Shown in pieces: positions 59,201-64,000 of a stretch of DNA of 64,000 nt (position 1 is the first letter of the stretch; each line of letters opens with the position of its first letter). The position numbers were made by a program, and so were the translations under genes. Below the pieces are notes generated by a model. The model had not been told where the DNA came from, made no database searches, and saw only the letters and a list, made by a program, of their open reading frames with translations. The stretch is from Peromyscus leucopus (Eukaryota; Chordata; Mammalia; Rodentia; Cricetidae). The stretch is taken from contig NC_051063.1 of NCBI RefSeq assembly GCF_004664715.2, positions 117,480,629 through 117,544,628 of the forward strand. The letters are read 5' to 3'.

Positions 59201-60061
59201 CCACCGCCACACTCTTTTTATGGCTCTAATAGCTCTGACCCCCGGGCAACTTTATTTACTAATATACAATTAAAATCACATTTCAGTACAAATAAAATAC
59301 CACCATAAAGTACCTTTCTGTACTATGAACACTAATCTGTAAGTGTGAAGGCTCTATAGTCCCCAACTCAACTTCTCCATGTTCACTGAGTTCTGTAGAT
59401 GTTGTTTTCAGCAATAGGGCCTTATCATTAATTTGTGGAGGGCAACTAATAACCAGAACAATAGCCTAGGATGTTTGGAGGTTCCCATGGGACCATTTGG
59501 CTATCAACTCAATTATGTGTAACCCATTTCAAACACTGATGATGAAAGATGTCTAGTTGGAGCTTTGTCTCCACCATAATTAGGTGATTCCATTTAGATT
59601 TCTTTCATTGCATATATATTTTAAGAATCTTCTACTGTGTTGTGTTTCCACATGGCCCCTCAAATGGCCCTTAAGTTGAGCTGTCCCTTTGCATATTCCC
59701 TCTCTCACCTCTCTTCTTGGATCAATAACTAGCAGTGGAGGTGCTCAATAAAGCACTTTTCTGTTTGGCATTTTTAGAAGAGTTATTCTAGGTCATTAGG
59801 TGACTTCATACTCTCATCAACAGGTATGTGAATTTCAGTTTCTCCATGTTTTTTGACACCTGGAATTTTACCACTTCTAGAATATATGAGAGAATGTGTT
59901 TTATCTCATTTGCAGAAATCCATTTGAAAAAGGCTGTTTTTAGTGACAAATATGCTCTTTTTCTCAGAATATGCTTACAGGCGTGAGTTGACAGAGGCTG
60001 TTGGACTTCCAAGTATTCCTGTCCATCCAATTGGATATGACGATGCACAGAAACTCCTAGA
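41142..60061 (+). CDS. Folh1: Glutamate carboxypeptidase II, exons 1-7 (gene continues past the window)
   Basis: Type II membrane zinc peptidase (M28 family) that removes C-terminal glutamate from N-acetyl-aspartyl-glutamate at the cell surface and from folyl-poly-gamma-glutamate. Splicing 41142-41262, 43622-43730, 45100-45286, 51833-51934, 54598-54723, 55798-55984 and 59968-60061 gives 926 nt with no stop: residues 1-308 plus two bases of codon 309. It shows a short cytosolic tail beginning MWNPL (keeping the M-x-x-x-L internalisation pattern known in human), an RR-Q-RW stop-transfer edge, a membrane segment at about 21-44, the first peptidase segment and most of the apical domain. Arg212, Asn259, Thr271 and Tyr274 match human substrate- or calcium-contacting Arg210, Asn257, Thr269 and Tyr272. 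Sequons are seen at N78, N123, N142, N155 and N197; the human N51 sequon is absent. The zinc ligands lie in later exons outside the window. Identity to FOLH1 rather than NAALAD2 rests on the near-verbatim match to the human protein from memory. Confidence 0.97.
43045..43218 (-). mobile_element. B3-type SINE, antisense, intron 1
   Basis: TACATGTGTGAGACGTGAGAAC...GGAGAGGGCGTTACTTTCCC...TAGCTACTGAGCAATCTCTC matches an antisense B3/B2. Confidence 0.7.
43622..43730 (+). CDS. Folh1: Folh1 exon 2
   Basis: Acceptor TTTTTCAG|GG, donor TA|GTAAGC, 109 nt. It encodes the end of the membrane helix (GWFIK) and the juxtamembrane stalk. TNIV replaces the glycosylated TNIT of human, and KK replaces a single K before AFL, which adds one residue. 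Confidence 0.95.
44500..44600 (+). mobile_element. ID-like SINE, intron 2
   Basis: GCAAGAGCCCTGTCACTGAGC...ACAAGGCCCTGTGTTTGATTC, an ID-type head with A/B-box-like motifs, strongly diverged. Confidence 0.5.
45100..45286 (+). CDS. Folh1: Folh1 exon 3
   Basis: Acceptor CTTCACCAG|T, donor GAG|GTAAAA, 187 nt, ending in phase 0. It encodes [20 protein letters not shown] through [12 protein letters not shown], the first peptidase-domain segment running into the apical domain. Confidence 0.96.
46437..47325 (+). mobile_element. 5'-truncated L1 3' UTR, intron 3
   Basis: Sense-orientation rodent L1 3' UTR: GATCTTCTGGGTAAACTGGG..., ...TAACTGATGGAAGCAGATAC..., ...GAGGGAGGGAAAGAGTG..., then an A-rich tail at about 47280-47320. 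AAAAATTAT occurs on both sides (46434-46442 and 47324-47332) and may be the target duplication. Confidence 0.8.
47520..47650 (+). mobile_element. Old B1/B4-like SINE, intron 3
   Basis: TAATCTCAGCATTAGGGAAC...TTCAAAGCCAGGGTGGGCTACC...TTGGATTACATATTGAAAATTTTG: a weak B1-type match. Confidence 0.4.
48263..48345 (-). mobile_element. Old B1-like SINE, antisense, intron 3
   Basis: AAGACAGCATCTTGCTAGCC...GGCTAGCCTAGAATTTCC...CTGGGATTGCACATATGC. A similar relic lies at about 49375-49460. Confidence 0.45.
48386..48421. repeat. (AT)n microsatellite, intron 3
   Basis: About 17 AT units. Confidence 0.95.
48432..48852 (+). mobile_element. Rodent medium-reiteration repeat, intron 3
   Basis: Contains GTTAATTGAGAAAATGTTTCC, TTAATTAGTGATTGATGTGAC, CCTGGGCTGGTGTACCTAG and a TTTTATCACAGCAATAAAAATCC end, all typical of a widespread rodent family whose exact name I cannot give with certainty. 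Confidence 0.65.
48853..50497. other. Folh1 intron 3, unassigned part
   Basis: About 1.6 kb of AT-rich intron with one weak B1 relic and no embedded gene. Confidence 0.4.
50514..51442 (-). mobile_element. L1 with inverted 5' segment (twin-primed), intron 3
   Basis: Left part (about 50560-51090): L1 3' UTR in antisense with its T-rich tail at the left. Right part (about 51095-51442): an adjoining, more 5' piece of the same UTR in sense orientation (GATCTTCTGGGCAAACTG..., ...CTTCCCCTGTACTCATTTTG). Perfect 16-bp duplications TGTTTTTCATTCTTTC bound the whole (50498-50513 and 51443-51458), so it is a single insertion with a 5' inversion. Confidence 0.88.
51833..51934 (+). CDS. Folh1: Folh1 exon 4
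   Basis: Acceptor GTTTCTCTAG|ATT, donor GAG|GTAACA, 102 nt (34 codons). It encodes [20 protein letters not shown] and [14 protein letters not shown], part of the apical domain, with two sequons. Confidence 0.96.
52365..52526 (+). mobile_element. B1 SINE, intron 4
   Basis: GCCGGGCGGTGGTGGCGCAC...AAATCCTGTCTCGAAAAACC plus an A tail. Complete and little diverged. ATTTC occurs on both sides. Confidence 0.95.
53129..53218. repeat. (CT)n microsatellite, intron 4
   Basis: About 90 bases of almost perfect CT dinucleotides with one interruption. Confidence 0.95.
54060..54195 (+). mobile_element. Possible MIR relic, intron 4
   Basis: TTACAAATGACAATGTTGAGAC...GCATGATCACACAAATGACTGG parallels the MIR core around 'gaaactgaggc...gtcacacagct'. 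Weak. Confidence 0.35.
54598..54723 (+). CDS. Folh1: Folh1 exon 5
   Basis: Acceptor CTCAACAG|GGG, donor AAG|GTAAGG, 126 nt (42 codons). It encodes [20 protein letters not shown] through [12 protein letters not shown], including the substrate-pocket arginine equivalent to human Arg210. Confidence 0.97.
55560..55690 (+). mobile_element. Old B1-like SINE, intron 5
   Basis: GAAAGGCTGAGGCAGGAGAATTAC...TCCTGGGCTACAGAGTAAATTC...CTCAGTGAGACCTGATCTTTAAAA. Confidence 0.65.
55798..55984 (+). CDS. Folh1: Folh1 exon 6
   Basis: Acceptor TGTCTTCTAG|GTT, donor AATG|GTGAGT, 187 nt. It encodes [20 protein letters not shown] through [16 protein letters not shown], the protease-associated fold of the apical domain with calcium-contact residues. 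Confidence 0.97.
57150..57312 (+). mobile_element. Short L1 3' end, intron 6
   Basis: GGGATGAATATGATTAAGATAAATTGTATACATGTATG, then AAATTTTCAAAGATTATGAAAAATAAAA, which I recognise as a common rodent L1 3' terminus. Confidence 0.5.
57409..57466. repeat. A-rich (CAA)n repeat, intron 6
   Basis: CAACAACAACAACAACAAC flanked by A-runs. Confidence 0.9.
57640..59740 (-). mobile_element. Old (Lx-type) L1 3' UTR, antisense, intron 6, split by an LTR
   Basis: Plus-strand words such as GCCTTGTTTTCTTGATGTTCTTC, GGCACTGATCTATGAGTATAGC and GGAGTCATTTTATTGCTAC are the reverse of an older rodent L1 3' UTR. The sequence stops at 58855 and resumes at 59314 after the LTR insertion, so the LTR is the younger event. 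No coding frame remains. Confidence 0.75.
58862..59307 (-). mobile_element. Solo LTR of the class II family, antisense, intron 6
   Basis: 446 bp, same family as the LTR at 5965-6419. They share CTTATTAAATAAGAAACACAGA, TCTCATTGGTTGTAAACCCAA and the CAACTTTATTTA...CATTTCAG.ACAAATAA end. A perfect 6-bp duplication AAGTAC flanks it (58856-58861 and 59308-59313; the match extends to ATAAAGTAC if the last LTR bases are included). A B1-like segment (GCTGGGATTAAAGGTGTGCG) sits inside it at about 59172-59205. Confidence 0.8.
59968..60061 (+). CDS. Folh1: Folh1 exon 7
   Basis: Acceptor CTTTTTCTCAG|AA, donor GA|GTAAGT, 94 nt. It encodes [20 protein letters not shown] and [12 protein letters not shown]. 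The last codon is split, and exon 8 is not found before the window ends. Confidence 0.96.
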
Positions 60062-60543
60062 GTAAGTTTGCTAGAAAAAAAATAAAAGATGCCTGTTTTG
60101 GTATTTCATTCTAGAGAATTTTCAAATGTTTAACTTTAATCTTCAAATTTTGGAAATCTATCCTCAGTGATGGATGCAATCTGCAATGATTTTACAATTT
60201 TAAATAATTCTGGTTCTGATTCTGGAATTTATTTTGTGTTTGGCTATCCAATATGTGAGAGCCATGAAAATTATCATTCTGGATTTCCAGCTGAAGGGTG
60301 AATCGTGGATAATTCCTGGAACCATGATATTGGGAGGCCCATCTCCCTGTTTGTGACACTGTTCTCAGGCAGGCAGTGGCCAATTGTGTCAAGGATGATA
60401 AGATAGGCTTTTCTGGGAAACACATTACTCATTAGAGGCAAGGCTGTTGATTGATGACTACTTGATAGCCTTGCTCAATTAAATGTCATACTGACATTCC
60501 ATCTTCTTTCCTTTTTTTCCTTCCCTTTTTCCTTTACCTTATG

Positions 60544-61125
60544 TCAGAATGGCATTGAGTTTATGGACATTTTCCCAACCTTCTCTAGCTTCCTATTCTG
60601 CTCTCTCCCTACCCTTTTCTCGATGTATCTCTTATTTATCAATCTTTTCATTCTTATTTTTAAAATTTCTACCTCTTTGAATAATAATGCAAGAGCTGAT
60701 AATGTTCCATTTTTAATCTGTTTTTCTGTTCCATTTATGACTTCATGCTTGAGCTTTTCTCTGTTCCTATACCACTCTCTTCTATCTGTTTGCCCTTCAT
60801 GGTTCATTTCCCTGTGGAAGAAAGAGAAAAGAATTTCTCTGAAAGTAAAGTTGATAGAGTAAAAGCATCTTGTCAGTAATTCTGGCTCAGGTTTCCACAT
60901 CCTGGAACTACAAGGGTACTCCATTGTGCATGACTTCAAAGCAGTTTTAATTGTTTCATTATCACATCTGTGGGAAAGCATTTCATGACTTAGTGTAAGG
61001 TCACCAGTTTCACAAGTGAGGATCCCTTTATCTAGAAATTGGAGATGTGTCCTATCTAGTAGCAGATCATTTAGGTTTCTACTGTTAACTGTGCCACTTG
61101 GGTAAAGATTAAGTATGTCATACAT
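60544..61125 (-). CDS. Unrecognised 193-codon open frame, intron 7 antisense
   Basis: The longest open frame in the window that no recognised gene or repeat explains. It runs from ATG at 61123-61125 to a stop at 60544. The translation begins MYDILNLYPSGTVNSRNLND and has a basic C-terminal half (KIRMKRLINKRYIEKRVGRE). It holds three N-x-S/T sites and few cysteines, with no signal peptide or membrane segment. I recognise no family. It could be a chance frame, or a remnant of the internal region of an LTR element. There is no splice or promoter evidence that it is expressed. Confidence 0.2.
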   Translation of the reverse strand: MYDILNLYPSGTVNSRNLNDLLLDRTHLQFLDKGILTCETGDLTLSHEMLSHRCDNETIKTALKSCTMEYPCSSRMWKPEPELLTRCFYSINFTFREILFSFFHREMNHEGQTDRREWYRNREKLKHEVINGTEKQIKNGTLSALALLFKEVEILKIRMKRLINKRYIEKRVGREQNRKLEKVGKMSINSMPF

Positions 61126-61889
61126 TTACAAGCACCATGGACTCTGCATTTAGATAAATGTGTTGACAAATGAAGTCTAAACATTTATATTAAAGATGAA
61201 TATGATTACAAGATTACTTGTGATAGTGGAAGAATTCAAAGGAGGAAAAACTTCAGCCCCTTCAAGCATGTCATTGGTTATGTTACTGTACAAAGCAATA
61301 AAATACAGAATAATAGTGGGCAAGAATATTTAATAACATGCAATATATTTGTGATATGTTAAGTTAAAGAGCAAATTTTTCAAAACACTATATTAAATTA
61401 TTCCAGTTATAGAACCTATTAAAATGAGCCCATATTTTCTTTGTATTAGAAAGAGAACACATGGAATTTCATAGAATTAGATATAAGATTTATTTAGTCA
61501 TGTCTACTAATTCTTTAGTCTGGATAAAAAGATAAATATTAGCTGTGTCCTAACTGAGGTAGGATAATTATTTTATTGAAAAATTATAAATGCTATTTAT
61601 CTCAAATTGCATCTAGCATCTAAATAGTCTGTTTTGTGCATGAGGTTTCTTTTTTATTACTGAGCTGTTAAAACACATGATGATACTGCAGCTTGTTTAA
61701 CCATTCACTAGTTGAAGGATAACTGAAGTTGTTTCTTGTTTTTGTTGTTATAGAAGAAAACGCTATAATAACTGTGTATGAATTTCTTGTCACTATTCCC
61801 TTCCTTCCTCTGGTGTACAGTTTTGAGTCACATAAACATAACAGATTTACTTTGATAAGAAACTGCTAATAGTGAAGCAGGGGCTGCCT

Positions 61890-62190
61890 CTGACTCTTTT
61901 ACCTGTTTTTGAGACCCGTTTTCTCCTACTGTGTTGCCTTGTCCAGCCTTAATATGAGGGGAGGTGCCTTGTCTTGCTGTTACTTGATGTGTCATGTTTG
62001 GTTGATATCCCTGGGAGGTGTGCTCTTTTCTGAAGGGAAATGGAAGGGTGGATCTAAGGAAGAGGGGAAATGGGGGTTTAGGGTCTGGTAGGAGAGCAGT
62101 AAGGGGAAACTTCAGTTGGTATGTGATATATGAGAAGAATAATTAAAAAATAAAATATAAAAAATAAAATAAATAAATAAAATTAAAAAG
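61890..62190 (+). mobile_element. 5'-truncated L1 3' end, intron 7
   Basis: TGTTGCCTTGTCCAGCCTTAATATG...TGATGTGTCATGTTTGGTTG...CTCTTTTCTGAAGGGAAATGG, then a long A-rich (AAATA)n tail at 62135-62190: the end of a sense L1 3' UTR. Confidence 0.8.
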
Positions 62191-62247
62191 GAACTAACAT
62201 GTGTAAATGATTTTTATTACAGTATTCCTCACCAATATATGAATAGC

Positions 62248-62250
62248 ACA

Positions 62251-62296
<46 letters not shown>
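62248..62296. repeat. (AC)n microsatellite, intron 7
   Basis: About 22 AC units. Confidence 0.95.
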
Positions 62297-62297
<1 letters not shown>

Positions 62298-64000
62298 TTT
62301 CATGCCTTTATGAAAGTATATCTTATATGGTGATATCTAAAAGTACCTGGCTCACTTTCTCACTTTTTATTTTCTTTGAATTTTGCTAGTTTTATGAGCC
62401 TTTTATAAAATCATCTTTTCTTATGATTACAGTGTCAGGGTGGTATTTTCTACACAAGATAAATTTGTCAATGCTCCTTTATCTATTTCTTGGAAGAATA
62501 CCTGAGAACTGGTGTTTGGCCTTTAAAGCAAAGCCATAGGAAATAGTAAGGCCAATTGTCTTTCTGGAAGGTGTCTATGGCTATTTACCCCCTTTACTTA
62601 TAGTCTGATCATATTTTCTCCTCTTGAGCCAGTTTTGGGAATGTGCAATTTTCTAGGAATTGATTCATTTCATGTAGGTTGTGTAATTTACTAGTATATA
62701 GTTCTTCATTATATTCATATATCCTTTAAATTTTCAATTTTTTTGTACTTTCTTTATATTTATATAATAAATTTTAGTCATTTCCTTTTCCCTCATTCAG
62801 CTTCCTCCAAGTCCCAGCTCAACCACGTCTCAACAATTTCCACTCCTACTACCATGCCTTCTTTTTGTTTGTGTTCCACTGAGTTGAATATGAGTGACTT
62901 GCCCAAGTTATTTATTTTTCACTTATTTGTTATTAATTTATTTTTAGTTATTTAGTCATATTAAGACAGCTTATCTGTGGCTACGCCACTGAAGAAAATA
63001 TCATGCCATCCTTCACCCAGGGGAAGTATGATCACTTATTTAAATATGCAGGTTCACAAGTATGTCTTTTCTTCTATATACTTTTCTAGTGTTTCCATCT
63101 ATTGTTTATTGCAAAAATATTTTTGTTGGGGTTAAATTAATGTATGATTTCATCCTTTTATGTTTATTCAGACTTGTGTTACAGCCTAATATGTGGCCTT
63201 TCTTAAGAAAATATTCTCATTGTACTTGAGAAGAATATGAAGTTGGTCTGGGTTGAGCAGAATGTTCAGGAAAATCTGCTTGACATTTCAGGTGTTTTAG
63301 TATCAGTGGCTGTAAATCTAAATATAGACTCAAAACAAAACCAGACCACAATGAAGACTCACCATATCATTCCCTTTGTTGTTAGACACCTAGATGGTTT
63401 GTTTTCTTCTGATTGCCCTTTAGAGTGACTTTTATTGAAATTCCCAACATTAGTAATATTTAGTAGATAGACTATGGAAACCACATCTCTGCTTCTTCCC
63501 AGAAGCAAAGATCAACTCATTTGCAAGCTTCCCCCTCAAAATACAACAATTTTCCTATATAGCAGCCACATCATCTATCATCCCTTACTCTTGCTCTATG
63601 CTCCTTACCTGGATTCCTCTTCACACTTTGCCATTTACCTTCATCTTTTCTTGTTATTTATTTAAAAATGAGAAAGTAAAACCTCATTTATAAATGTGTT
63701 CCTCATCCCATTGGCTAAATTAACCACTTCTTTGTACATGGTTTATAGCAGCAGAGGTTTCTGTAATATAATGCTGATAGTGTTCTGTTTTGTACTGTTG
63801 TTGGTTGTATTTTTTTCTTCTGAGAGACTTAAACTTAGGCAGAAAGATCATTTTATATATATACTTGTCTTATTGAGTAGAACAGAGCACATTTATCACA
63901 GTAAACAATAAATGATGCTTGGCAAATGATGTGATGAATGAATGAGCTATATCATACTGATTTTAAAAATTAGGACTATTTATATGTATTTCTCCAGTAT
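62297..64000. other. Folh1 intron 7, unassigned part
   Basis: AT-rich intron to the window edge. Exon 8 (expected to start with A plus codons for KMGG-like or HMGG-like sequence) is not present. No other gene seen. Confidence 0.5.

Noticed and set aside
1..64000. CRISPR arrays, phage or bacterial gene clusters
   Set aside because: No regularly spaced repeats with unique spacers, no Shine-Dalgarno-led operons, and consistent mammalian splice sites and SINEs throughout.

Overview
This is mammalian nuclear DNA, almost certainly from a muroid rodent and probably a cricetid (hamster, vole or deer-mouse group). The reasons are many B1, B2/B3, ID and rodent LINE-1 copies, plus a B1 type carrying the GGCGCAAAGCTACACAGAG segment and LTR families that I associate with cricetid genomes. 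There are no bacterial operons, CRISPR arrays, tRNA genes or rRNA genes. The species cannot be fixed from sequence alone.

The one clear protein-coding gene is the 5' part of Folh1 (glutamate carboxypeptidase II / prostate-specific membrane antigen) on the + strand. Exons 1-7 lie at 41142-41262, 43622-43730, 45100-45286, 51833-51934, 54598-54723, 55798-55984 and 59968-60061. All have GT/AG junctions and compatible phases. They encode residues 1-308 and two bases of codon 309: cytosolic tail, membrane anchor, start of the peptidase domain and most of the apical domain. The zinc-binding catalytic exons lie beyond the right edge.

The left 41 kb is intergenic and dominated by retroelements. It holds: a 2.5-kb retrocopy (677-3216) with CpG-rich 5' end, poly(A) signal, 28-A tail and 16-bp target-site duplication; a non-autonomous class II LTR element in antisense (3995-6419) whose two LTRs do not match; L1-like 3' sequence; an antisense, rearranged 5.5-kb L1 (about 21690-27245) with ORF1, ORF2 and 5'-UTR remnants; a B1 with an inverted 5' segment; a solo class II LTR (35885-36225); and an unidentified transcript-like region ending in a poly(A) signal (about 36430-37531).

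Inside Folh1 the introns carry a classic inverted (twin-primed) L1 with perfect 16-bp duplications (intron 3), an old L1 3' UTR interrupted by a solo LTR (intron 6), and further SINEs and microsatellites. Intron 7 contains an unexplained 193-codon open frame on the minus strand (60544-61125). I see no sign of a new enzymatic or defence system. The best leads are structural oddities of retrotransposition.
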